NCBI RefSeq assembly: GCF_000344615.1
Contig: NZ_KB467824.1
Coordinates: forward strand, 1,986,702-2,050,701
Direction: 5' to 3'
DNA: 64,000 nt
From: Janthinobacterium sp. CG3
Lineage (GTDB): Bacteria; Pseudomonadota; Gammaproteobacteria; Burkholderiales; Burkholderiaceae_D
Part shown: positions 9,367 to 16,629 of the stretch, in pieces
How positions within the stretch are numbered: position 1 is the first letter of the stretch
How the letters are laid out: each line of letters starts with the position of its first letter
Made by a program: the position numbers and the translations under genes
Notes under the pieces: model-generated
Databases searched by the model: none
Seen by the model: the letters and a program-made list of their open reading frames with translations, nothing else
What the model was told of the DNA's origin: nothing

Positions 9367-9687
9367 CTAGCGCGCGACCTCAATGTCGGTGACGGTGATG
9401 GCGCCATCGACTTTCTGGGCAACGAAGCTGACCTTGTCGCCGGGCTTGACGCGCTCCAGCATGCCCGGGTCGGCGGCCCGGAACACCATCGTCATCGGCG
9501 GCATGCCCAGGTTCTTCAGCTCGCCGTGTCGTATCGTCATCTTGCCGGCCTCCTTGTCGACCTTGCGCACTTCGCCTTCGCTGCGCGGCGTTGCCGCTTC
9601 GGCTGCGGGCGTGTTAGCGGCCGCGGCCGCGACGCCGAACGCCAGCGCGGCGCCCAATACCAATTGCCGCATCATGGTTTTCATCAT
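9367..9687 (-). CDS. CusF-like periplasmic copper-binding protein
   Basis: The protein is 106 aa with a signal peptide ending near AAAAAN. The mature part matches the CusF_Ec family: GEVRKVDKEAGKMTIRHGEL, then GMPPMTMVF, whose methionines with the preceding His bind Cu(I)/Ag(I), then VKPGDKVSFVAQK. CusF proteins shuttle copper in the periplasm to efflux pumps. Its ATG overlaps the stop of the cupredoxin gene as ATGA, so the two are coupled. No CusA/B pump is encoded here, so it may instead pass copper to the oxidase or the TolC-like protein of this operon. Confidence 0.9.
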   Translation of the reverse strand: MMKTMMRQLVLGAALAFGVAAAAANTPAAEAATPRSEGEVRKVDKEAGKMTIRHGELKNLGMPPMTMVFRAADPGMLERVKPGDKVSFVAQKVDGAITVTDIEVAR

Positions 9688-10184
9688 TTTGCGCTCACCT
9701 TGATCTTGCCAATCATGCCGGCCTCAAAATGCCCGGGCGCCAGGCAAGCGAAGTTGAACTCGCCCGCCTTGGTAAATTGCCAGACCATCTGCTGCTGCCC
9801 GCCCGGTTTGACGTGGGCCATATAGGGATCGTCATGTTCCATGCCCGGATGCTCGCGCATCATCGCGCCGTGCGCCTTGAGCTGCGCCATTGAGCCGAGC
9901 ACCATTTCATGCAGCGCCCCGCCCTTGTTGCTGACGACAAAGCGTATTGTTTCACCCTGGCGTACCGTCAAGTTCGACGGCGTGAAGCGCATCGCGTCGC
10001 TCATGTCGATCTTGATCTCGCGCGTCACCTTGGCGGGGTCGCCCTGCCTGCCGAAATCGTGCTCGTCGGGCGAAATCGTCGTCGCCTCCTTGTGCGCGGC
10101 GCCCTCGTGGGCCAGCACGGCCGGCGCGGCGGCGGCGGCGCAAACCGCCGCGAGAACGATGTTGCTCAGATTAAGCTGTTTCAT
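9684..10184 (-). CDS. Cupredoxin (plastocyanin/azurin-like) periplasmic copper protein
   Basis: This 166-aa protein has a signal peptide (cleavage after VLAHE or nearby) and a cupredoxin fold. The type 1 copper ligands are visible as His in GGALHEMVLG, then Cys, His and Met in FACLAPGHFEAGM. The segment FTPSNLTVRQGETIRFVVSN is the characteristic first sheet. A Met/His-rich insert (GAMMREHPGMEHDDPYM) may bind extra copper. AGGAAA precedes the ATG. It lies 20 nt after the multicopper oxidase gene and overlaps the CusF-like gene by 4 nt, so it is an operon member and a likely electron or copper carrier for the oxidase. Confidence 0.92.
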   Translation of the reverse strand: MKQLNLSNIVLAAVCAAAAAPAVLAHEGAAHKEATTISPDEHDFGRQGDPAKVTREIKIDMSDAMRFTPSNLTVRQGETIRFVVSNKGGALHEMVLGSMAQLKAHGAMMREHPGMEHDDPYMAHVKPGGQQQMVWQFTKAGEFNFACLAPGHFEAGMIGKIKVSAK

Positions 10185-10204
10185 GGGGTATTTCCTCGTC
10201 TTGT

Positions 10205-11605
10205 TCAATTGTGTCCGGCATGGCCGGAAGGCTTGCGTACCGTCATTTCCACGTCCGGCGACGTGGCCGCCGGCGCCATCAACTTGCCGCCGGCCTTGCC
10301 ACTGCGCACAGGCGCGGGCAAGGCACCGGTCCATTCATAGGCGAGCGTGCCGGCCGGGTGCCGGTACCAGCCGGGGTCGCGGTAGTCGCCCGGCTTTTGC
10401 TCCCTGCGCACCTTGACGACGGTGAACATGCCACCCATGCCGACGCCGCCGAACGGCCCCTTGCCGCCCATCATAGGCAGCGTATTGTCCGGCAGCGGCA
10501 TCTCCATCTCGTCCATATCGGCCATGCCGCGCTCGCCCATGACCATGTAATCGGGCACCAGCTTGTTGATCTTCTCGGCCATGCCGCGATGGTCTACCCC
10601 GATCATCGTCGGTACGTCGTGGCCCATCGCGTTCATCGTGTGGTGCGACTTGTGGCAATGGAAAGCCCAGTCGCCCGGCTCGGTGGCCTCGAATTCGATC
10701 GCCCGCATCTGGCCGACGGCGACGTCGGTGGTCACCTCCGGCCAGCGCGACTCCGGCCGGGTCCAGCCGCCATCGGTACCGGTGACCATGAATTCGTGGC
10801 CGTGCAGGTGGATCGGATGGTTGGTCATCGTCAGGTTGCCGAAACGGATGCGCACCTTGTCGCCCAGGCGCGCGACCATCGGGTCGATGCCCGGGAAAAC
10901 CCGGCTGTTGAAGGTGAACAGGTTGAAGTCCGTCATCGTGTTGATTTTCGGCGTGTAGCTGCCGGGATCGATATCGTAGTTGCTCAGCAGGAACACGTAA
11001 TCGCGGTCCACCTTCATGAAATTCGGGTCCTTCGGATGGGTCACCCAAAAACCCATCATGCCCATCGCCATCTGCGTCATTTCGTCGGCGTGCGGATGGT
11101 ACATGAAGGTACCGGGGCGGCGCGCGACGAATTCGTAGACGAAGGTCTTGCCCGGCGCAATGCCCGGCTGGGTCAGGCCGGTGACGCCGTCCATACCGTT
11201 GGGCAAGCGCTGGCCGTGCCAATGCACGCTGGTGTGCTCGGGCAAGCGGTTGGTGACGAAAATGCGCACGCGGTCGCCCTCCACCACTTCGATGGTCGGA
11301 CCGGGCGATTGGCCGTTGTAGCCCCACAGATTGGCCTTCATGCCGGGCGCCAGCTCGCGCACCACCGGCTCGGCGACGAGGTGGAACTCCTTGACGTTGT
11401 TGTTCATACGCCAGGGCAGCGACCAACCGTTCAGCGTGACGACCGGGTGAAAGGGCCGGCCGCTCGGCGGCAGCGGCGGCGCCTGGGTGGCGGCGTCGGC
11501 CATGCTGGCGGCTTCCGGCAACGACGCCGCGCCGACGCGGCTGACGGCGGCCGCGCCCATCGCCAGCACGCCGGCGTTTTTAAAGAAGTCTCTACGTGTG
11601 CTCAT
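10205..11605 (-). CDS. Tat-exported multicopper oxidase (copper resistance)
   Basis: The protein is 466 aa. STRRDFFKNAG at the N-terminus is a Tat signal, so it is folded with copper before export to the periplasm. All four copper-binding motifs are present: VHWHGQ, YHPHADE, HPIHLHGHEF and the Cys-containing HCHKSHHTMNAM. Such enzymes oxidise Cu(I) to the less toxic Cu(II) using oxygen. A Met-rich stretch (MGERGMADMDEMEMPLPDN) near residue 380 resembles the substrate-copper region of CueO/CopA. It is shorter than CopA of Pseudomonas (about 600 aa). AAGGAAT precedes the ATG, and the TolC-like gene ends only 2 nt upstream. Confidence 0.93.
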   Translation of the reverse strand: MSTRRDFFKNAGVLAMGAAAVSRVGAASLPEAASMADAATQAPPLPPSGRPFHPVVTLNGWSLPWRMNNNVKEFHLVAEPVVRELAPGMKANLWGYNGQSPGPTIEVVEGDRVRIFVTNRLPEHTSVHWHGQRLPNGMDGVTGLTQPGIAPGKTFVYEFVARRPGTFMYHPHADEMTQMAMGMMGFWVTHPKDPNFMKVDRDYVFLLSNYDIDPGSYTPKINTMTDFNLFTFNSRVFPGIDPMVARLGDKVRIRFGNLTMTNHPIHLHGHEFMVTGTDGGWTRPESRWPEVTTDVAVGQMRAIEFEATEPGDWAFHCHKSHHTMNAMGHDVPTMIGVDHRGMAEKINKLVPDYMVMGERGMADMDEMEMPLPDNTLPMMGGKGPFGGVGMGGMFTVVKVRREQKPGDYRDPGWYRHPAGTLAYEWTGALPAPVRSGKAGGKLMAPAATSPDVEMTVRKPSGHAGHN

Positions 11606-11607
11606 GC

Positions 11608-12972
11608 TTATTCCTTTGCGGCCGCGCCGGCGCCGTTGATGGCCGACTGCAACTCGGTTTGCGCGATCCAAAAGTCGCGCTGGGTTTCAATCGCCGTGTT
11701 GACGCTGCCGATTTGCTCGCGCGCGTCGGACAGTAGCTCGAACACGCTGGCCAGCATGCCGTTGTAGCGCAACAGCACCTCGTCCGAGATCTTCTTGCGC
11801 AGCGGCACCACCTCGTCGCGCTGGTGGCGCGCCAGGTCGTAGGCGACGCGGTAGGCCGAATACGCCTCGCGCACCTCCGAGCGCGCCCGCACGGCGCTGT
11901 CGGCGCTGCGGTGCACGGCCTGCATGTAGAGCGCCTCGGCCTTCGCCGTGCGCGCCCCGCCCCAGTCGAACAGCGGCAGCTCCAGCGCGATTTCATAGCC
12001 GTTTTCGCGCGGCTTGCCGCTGGCGCTCTTGTTGATGTAGCCGGCGTCGAGCACATTGACAAAGCCGGTGGCCCGGGTCAGCCCCAGCGCGCGGGCGCTG
12101 GCCGCCGCGTCGTGCTTGCTCATTTGAATATCGAGGCGGCGCTGCATCGCCAGCGACTCGATGTCGGCCATGTCGTCGGGCGCCGTGGGCAAGTCCGGCA
12201 AGCGCTCGGGCAACGTGAACGCGGCCTGGCCGCCCCACAGGCCGAGCAGGCGCGTCAGTTGCTCGCGCGCGGCCGTGGCGGCATGCCTGGCGCGCGCGAA
12301 CTGCGCCGTCGCGTCGGCGTAGAACACTTGCTCGCGCGCCTGGTCGAGCTTGCTCCAATTGCCGGCCCGCCGCATCCGCGCGGCCAGCTCGGCGCCGGCC
12401 TCGGCCGCGCCGGCGGCCTGCTCCATATAACTGGCCGTCTGCTGCGCCGCGACCGCGTTGAACCAGGCGCGGCGGGTATCGGCGGCCAGTTTCACCGCCT
12501 GCGACGCCGCCTGCAACTTGGCCTGCTCGAAACGGCCGCGCTCGATGCCGCTGCGCACCGGCAAGGTCAGCAAGCCGACCAGGTCGAACATTATGCCGCG
12601 CTCGATTTCGCTCTCGCCGCCGCCGTGCATGCGGCCGAACGACAGGCCGGGATTGCGCATGCGCCCGGCCTGCACCAAGTCGGCCTCGGACGCGCCGAGC
12701 TCGGCCAACGCCACTTTCAGGCCGCGGTTGTTCATCAGCGCCACGCGCACGGCGGCCTCGGCGCTAAGCGGCTGGGCCAGCAGCGCCGCCAGTTCGGGCG
12801 CGTTGTCGGCGCCGGCTCGCGGCAGCGCCTGGCCGGTGCGCTCCCGCGTCATGGCCGAGATCGAGTCGAGCCCGCCGTCCTTGGAAAAGCTGGCGCATCC
12901 GCTCAGTAGCAACGCCGCCAGAGCCAGCGCCATCGGCGTCAGGCATCTTGTGTGGATAGTCGGCATGCTCAT
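11608..12972 (-). CDS. TolC-family outer-membrane lipoprotein, copper operon
   Basis: This 454-aa protein has a lipoprotein signal (LALAALLLSGCASF, lipid site C26) and two TolC/OEP repeats of long helices, such as VRVALMNNRGLKVALAELGA and the second half around DIQMSKHDAAASARALGL. TolC-type proteins form an outer-membrane channel for efflux pumps. No inner-membrane pump or adaptor gene is in the operon, so it may work with one encoded elsewhere. The ATG at 12972 overlaps the previous gene's stop (ATGA). A second ATG at 12966 has better spacing from AAGGGG and could be the real start, removing two residues. Confidence 0.9.
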   Translation of the reverse strand: MSMPTIHTRCLTPMALALAALLLSGCASFSKDGGLDSISAMTRERTGQALPRAGADNAPELAALLAQPLSAEAAVRVALMNNRGLKVALAELGASEADLVQAGRMRNPGLSFGRMHGGGESEIERGIMFDLVGLLTLPVRSGIERGRFEQAKLQAASQAVKLAADTRRAWFNAVAAQQTASYMEQAAGAAEAGAELAARMRRAGNWSKLDQAREQVFYADATAQFARARHAATAAREQLTRLLGLWGGQAAFTLPERLPDLPTAPDDMADIESLAMQRRLDIQMSKHDAAASARALGLTRATGFVNVLDAGYINKSASGKPRENGYEIALELPLFDWGGARTAKAEALYMQAVHRSADSAVRARSEVREAYSAYRVAYDLARHQRDEVVPLRKKISDEVLLRYNGMLASVFELLSDAREQIGSVNTAIETQRDFWIAQTELQSAINGAGAAAKE

Positions 12973-13313
12973 TTCCCCTTCTGCTGGTGTTGCATATGCA
13001 TGTCGTGGCCCGCGTGCGGGTCGGCGGCTGCCGGTGCCGGCTTCGACTCGGCCTTGCCCGGTGTGGCGGCCGGAGCCGCGGCGTGGTCCATATGCGCCAT
13101 GCCGCCGCCCTCGACTTCCTTGTTGACGGCGCGCCAAACCTTGTCCGGCGAGTCTTTCTGTTCGGTGGCGGGCCGATACTGCGCAAATACCGAATCGTAG
13201 CGCGTGGCGGGCACCGGAGCGAGCGCGTCGGCGGGCTCGCTGGCCGGCTCGGCAAAAACGGCGAGCGGCAGCAAGGCCCACGCCAACAGCGCGAGACAGT
13301 GTATTGATTTCAT
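12969..13313 (-). CDS. Small secreted Met/His-rich protein, copper operon
   Basis: The protein is 114 aa with a clear signal peptide (MKSIHCLALLAWALLPLAVFA). The mature part is Ala/Pro-rich with a short conserved core (YDSVFAQYRPATEQKDSPDK then VWRAVNKEVEGGG). The C-terminal half has HMDHAAAP and DPHAGHDMHMQHQQ, a His/Met-rich tail suited to copper binding. I do not recognise a named family, but small proteins with such tails are common in copper clusters. It is coupled to the TolC-like gene by an ATGA overlap. Confidence 0.8.
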   Translation of the reverse strand: MKSIHCLALLAWALLPLAVFAEPASEPADALAPVPATRYDSVFAQYRPATEQKDSPDKVWRAVNKEVEGGGMAHMDHAAAPAATPGKAESKPAPAAADPHAGHDMHMQHQQKGK

Positions 13314-13387
13314 TGGTAAATCCTCGAATGCGATTGAGACGATGCGTCCGGCGCGATGGCAGATTATCGCGGCAGCGCTACAGGCGT

Positions 13388-13783
13388 TCAGGCGTGGCTG
13401 TGCCGAGGGGGGCGTTCCAGGCCGCCGGGGATGTAGCCCGAGACCAGCGGCGCGGGCGTCAGTGCGACCGCTGCGGAACCGTGGGGAATTGTTGGCAGGC
13501 TCGGCCAGGATGGCGGCGCGCAGGCGCCAACGCAGCAGGCCGCGCAGGCGCTACAACTGGAATCGTCGAGGCAATCCTGGACCGGCGTGTCGGCGTGCGC
13601 GTGTTGCGCGGTCGCTTCGTGATGGTCGTACCCGGCGTTGTGATGGTCGTGCCCGGCTTCGTGCGTCTGCACCGTTTTCGGTGCCGCATGGTCGCCACAG
13701 ATCCTGAGCGCGGCGGCAAACCCTTGCAAGGGCAGCGCGGCGAGCAAACACCAGAGCATTAATCTGACCAGGATGCGGTTCAT
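13388..13783 (-). CDS. Secreted His/Cys-rich protein, first gene of copper operon
   Basis: This 131-aa protein begins MNRILVRLMLWCLLAALPLQ, a signal peptide. It then has a His-rich segment (HEAGHDHHNAGYDHHEATA) and a Cys-rich segment (CLDDSSCSACAACCVGACA), both plausible copper ligands. It resembles the small DUF2946-type proteins often seen near copper genes; that match is from memory of the pattern. The start at 13783 lacks a good ribosome site, and a longer frame to 13828 would run into the promoter, which argues against it. The MerR-type promoter lies directly upstream and points into this gene, which makes it the likely first cistron. Confidence 0.7.
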   Translation of the reverse strand: MNRILVRLMLWCLLAALPLQGFAAALRICGDHAAPKTVQTHEAGHDHHNAGYDHHEATAQHAHADTPVQDCLDDSSCSACAACCVGACAPPSWPSLPTIPHGSAAVALTPAPLVSGYIPGGLERPPRHSHA

Positions 13784-13811
13784 CGAAATGGAGTATGAAG
13801 TAAACAAGCAC

Positions 13812-13842
13812 ACTGTAAACCTTACCACCGGGGTAAGGTCAA
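13812..13842 (-). promoter_or_regulatory. MerR/CueR-type copper promoter and operator
   Basis: Read on the - strand, TTGACC (13837-13842) and TACAGT (13812-13817) are -35 and -10 elements separated by exactly 19 bp. Ordinary sigma-70 promoters use about 17; the long spacer is the hallmark of promoters remodelled by MerR-family activators. The spacer is filled by a perfect dyad, ACCTTACC-N5-GGTAAGGT (13819-13839), close to CueR/HmrR operators. The promoter faces the copper operon. No MerR-family gene is seen in the window, so the activator must act in trans. Confidence 0.85.
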
Positions 13843-13893
13843 GGGCTACTTGCGCTGAACAAGAAGCAGGCGCAAGGGTATCAGCCTACGCTA

Positions 13894-15288
13894 TCACGAA
13901 CAAGCGCCGCCGCAGGCAGCCAGGCAGCTCGCATCCAGCGACATGGACGCAATTTCAGCGGCCGCGCTCCCGTCGTCCAAACTATAGACCGGCGCGAATC
14001 CACCGCCCGGCGTTCGGAAATTCGTGGTCTGGCCCTGATATACCCGGGCGGCCGTCCATTGCACCCGGCCGTCATAAACATAGCTGCGCAAGTCGAACTT
14101 GAGTGGCTCGGGATTGGCTTGGGTGCCATTGACACGCTCGCCTGGCGGGACGAGCAGTTGCGCAATATAATCGCCGGCAAGAATGTCCTCCCACACACGC
14201 TTCGTCAACTTCTCGCCCCTGTACGCGGCTTTGCCGCCATAGCCGGCCAGCGGCTTAAAGAAGAGCCGCCGGCGATTCGCCCATAGACGCTGCGCATTCG
14301 CGGCATCGACCAGTTCCGTGTGCGGGATGTTCTCCAGCAAAATTTTTCGCACGCCGCCGGGCACGCCCAGCTCCGCCAGTTGAAGCTCATCGGAGAGCAA
14401 CACCAAATTTCGCTTGTTGGCGCATAGCGCATGCGCCTGCGGATGAGGTGTCAGCACGACCGCGCGGTCGAGGTAAGCGGCGCGAAGCGACGCACAAGCG
14501 GACGATTCCAACATGAAGTCGGTGAGCCGGTTGTAGACCAAGTCAATTTCCAGCTCTCCGTGGCGCAGCACGCCGCCGTGGAAGCTCAGCTCCGAGGGCG
14601 CTGCGATGACGGCACGCACACCGTGGCGCTCGAACAGGCGCTGAAACAGAATGAATTCGGGATAGAGATACTGTTGCTCGGGAGCCTCGTCTACGATGGC
14701 GATGCTGCGAAGCGGACGCTGGCGCGCGGAGGCGCCCCACTCCGCCTCAAACATCGTGAATATGCTTTCCTCAAGCGTGGCGCCTGTGGCGATTGCCGCC
14801 GCAAGCGCCGGGGCGCTAAGGCAGCAAGACAGATGTGCCTTTGCCATCATGGCGTTCAACATCGCCCCGCCGGCGTTGGTGTTGATCTCAATGAGTGCCA
14901 ACACGTCGCCGCGCAAATGGAAGTCGTATCCGTAGAACACACCCTTGGCGCCGCCGGGGTCGTGCCGGGCGATTGCAGGCGCACCTGCCAGCACCTTTGC
15001 GCGATAGGCCGGCATGGCAATGACGGACTCAATCGCTTCAACGACCCCGGCGATGCGCGCGCTCTGACTATCCGACACGAATATCGGGCGTGACGAAAAC
15101 AAAAACGGGCATCGAGATTCGACCAACTCGTACAGCTCCGGGGAGTCGAGGTCATCCGACAGCGCCAGCCGAAGCGCGTCCTTATCCAGGCTGCTGCAAA
15201 AACAACTGCTGTTGAGCGTCTCCGCGGGCTGCAAAGCCCGCGCATTGACAGGCGCCCCGCCGTTGAGTTGAGAATGTGGCGTATCCAA
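13894..15288 (-). CDS. Uncharacterised ATP-grasp-like protein with Cys-rich ends
   Basis: The protein is 464 aa and cytoplasmic, with no signal or membrane segments. FKPLAGYGGKAAYRGEKLTK near residue 350 followed by FDLRSYVYDGRVQW resembles the ATP-binding loop and catalytic part of ATP-grasp ligases; LIEINTNAGGAMLNAMMA near 135 is a second conserved block. The substrate cannot be read from sequence. Cysteines sit at both ends: C29 and C31 in NSSCFCSSLD, and C455, C459 and C463 in SCLAACGGACS. The start is TTG (15286-15288) behind AAGG. It ends about 50 nt upstream of the copper promoter on the same strand, which suggests but does not prove a role in copper handling. Confidence 0.75.
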   Translation of the reverse strand: MDTPHSQLNGGAPVNARALQPAETLNSSCFCSSLDKDALRLALSDDLDSPELYELVESRCPFLFSSRPIFVSDSQSARIAGVVEAIESVIAMPAYRAKVLAGAPAIARHDPGGAKGVFYGYDFHLRGDVLALIEINTNAGGAMLNAMMAKAHLSCCLSAPALAAAIATGATLEESIFTMFEAEWGASARQRPLRSIAIVDEAPEQQYLYPEFILFQRLFERHGVRAVIAAPSELSFHGGVLRHGELEIDLVYNRLTDFMLESSACASLRAAYLDRAVVLTPHPQAHALCANKRNLVLLSDELQLAELGVPGGVRKILLENIPHTELVDAANAQRLWANRRRLFFKPLAGYGGKAAYRGEKLTKRVWEDILAGDYIAQLLVPPGERVNGTQANPEPLKFDLRSYVYDGRVQWTAARVYQGQTTNFRTPGGGFAPVYSLDDGSAAAEIASMSLDASCLAACGGACS

Positions 15289-15344
15289 TGTTTTTACCTT
15301 TCCATGCTGTCGTCTTGTTCACGGCCAGGTGCCGCATCCATTCC

Positions 15345-15485
15345 TTACTTGGCGTTGCGTAGTCGCAAAGCGTTTGCGATCACCGATACTGAACCCAGAC
15401 TCATGGCAAGTGCGGAACTGGCGCAAGGAAGGACGATACCAGCAAGGCCGAACAAGCGCTCGGAACCACCCGTATTGGACACACC
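15345..15485 (-). pseudogene. Remnant: C-terminal end of a copper P-type ATPase
   Basis: Reading the - strand from an in-frame TAG at 15486-15488, 46 codons run to a TAA at 15345-15347. They end ALAMSLGSVSVIANALRLR followed by NAK. That block is the conserved last transmembrane helix and tail of CopA-type copper ATPases. Nothing else of the roughly 800-residue enzyme is present: the similarity stops where the cyd operon ends. It is therefore a truncated relic, consistent with a copper-export gene once lying next to this copper cluster. No start codon or ribosome site supports translation. Confidence 0.75.
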
Positions 15486-15493
15486 CTATTCGT

Positions 15494-15622
15494 CTAATTG
15501 CTCAGCCCCGCCCCGCGCATGAGCAGGCGCATCAGCCACGCGGCCAGCGCCAGCGCCGCCACGCTGGCCGACCAGATGACGATCAGCCAGCCCAGCCGTT
15601 TCCACCACGGGCTGCGCCGCAT
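15494..15622 (-). CDS. DUF2474 small membrane peptide of bd oxidase operon
   Basis: This 42-aa protein has one transmembrane helix (LGWLIVIWSASVAALALAAW) flanked by basic residues (RRSPWWKR and MRLLMR). Its length and its KRLGWLxxIW start match the DUF2474 family, which is found downstream of cyanide-insensitive cydAB. By analogy with CydX it probably stabilises the oxidase in the inner membrane. Its ATG overlaps the cydB stop codon by one base (TGATG), so it is coupled to cydB. Confidence 0.85.
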   Translation of the reverse strand: MRRSPWWKRLGWLIVIWSASVAALALAAWLMRLLMRGAGLSN

Positions 15623-16629
15623 CAGTGGTAGCCCTCGCCGTGGCTGACCTTGCCGCGGAAGACATAGTACGCCCAGCCGGTGTAGACCAGGATCATCGGG
15701 ATGATCAGCAGCGCGCCGACCAGCGTGAAGCCGAGGCTTTGCGGCGGCGACGCGGCCTGCCAGATCGTCACCGACGGCGGGATGATGTGCGGCCACAGGC
15801 TGATGCCCAGCCCGCTGTAGCCTAGGAACACCAGCGCCAGCGTGTAGATGAACGGCAGCGCCTGTTGCCGCAGCCGCAGCGAGCGGTGCAGCAGCCAGGC
15901 GCTGGCCAGCACCAGCAGCGGCACCGGCGCGAACCAGTACAGATTGGGCAGGCTGAACCAGCGGCGGGCGATGGCGGCGTCCTGCAGCGGCGTCCACAGG
16001 CTGATCGCCGCGATCACCGCCAGCAATAGCCACACCAGTTTGCGCGTGATGGCGTAGGCGCGCCGCTGCAAGTCGCCGTCGGTCTTCATAATCAGCCAGG
16101 TGCTGCCGAGCAAGGCGTAGGCGACCAGCAGCCCGGCGCCGGTGAAGATCGAGAACGGCGAAATCCAGTCCAGCGGTCCGCCCGCGTACACCCGCCCGGC
16201 CACCGGTACGCCCTGGATGTAGGCGCCCAGCGTGACGCCCTGGAAAAACGTCGCCGCGACCGAACCGCCAATGAACGCCTTGTCCCAGAAGTGGCGCTCG
16301 TGCTCGCGCGCCTTGAAGCGGAATTCAAAGGCCATGCCGCGGAAGATCAGGCCCATCAGCATGAAGATCAGCGGCAGGTAGAAGGCGCTCAGCACCACCG
16401 CGTAGGCTTGCGGGAAGGCCGCCATCAGGCCGGCGCCGCCCAGCACCAGCCAGGTTTCGTTGCCGTCCCACACGGGGGCGACGGTGTTCATCATCACGTC
16501 GCGCTCGTCCTTGTCGGCGAAAAACGGGTACAGGATGCCGATGCCCAGGTCGAAGCCGTCCATCACCACGTACATCATGATGCTGAACAGGATGATGAGC
16601 GCCCAGATTAATGCCAGATCGATACCCAT
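15622..16629 (-). CDS. cydB: Cytochrome bd-type quinol oxidase subunit II
   Basis: The protein is 335 aa with about eight hydrophobic helices. It carries family blocks such as MYVVMDGFDLGIGILYPF, APVWDGNETWLVLGGAGLMA and FRGMAFEFRFKA. With CydA it forms the inner-membrane quinol oxidase that reduces oxygen to water with high affinity. Its length and pairing with a short CydA and a DUF2474 peptide fit the cyanide-insensitive (CioB) branch. It begins immediately after the cydA stop with no gap. Confidence 0.95.
   Translation of the reverse strand: MGIDLALIWALIILFSIMMYVVMDGFDLGIGILYPFFADKDERDVMMNTVAPVWDGNETWLVLGGAGLMAAFPQAYAVVLSAFYLPLIFMLMGLIFRGMAFEFRFKAREHERHFWDKAFIGGSVAATFFQGVTLGAYIQGVPVAGRVYAGGPLDWISPFSIFTGAGLLVAYALLGSTWLIMKTDGDLQRRAYAITRKLVWLLLAVIAAISLWTPLQDAAIARRWFSLPNLYWFAPVPLLVLASAWLLHRSLRLRQQALPFIYTLALVFLGYSGLGISLWPHIIPPSVTIWQAASPPQSLGFTLVGALLIIPMILVYTGWAYYVFRGKVSHGEGYH

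Noticed and set aside
10211-11767. 518-codon + strand frame opposite the multicopper oxidase
   Set aside because: Antisense to a gene with all four copper motifs intact; composition is His/Arg/Ala-rich as expected for a shadow.
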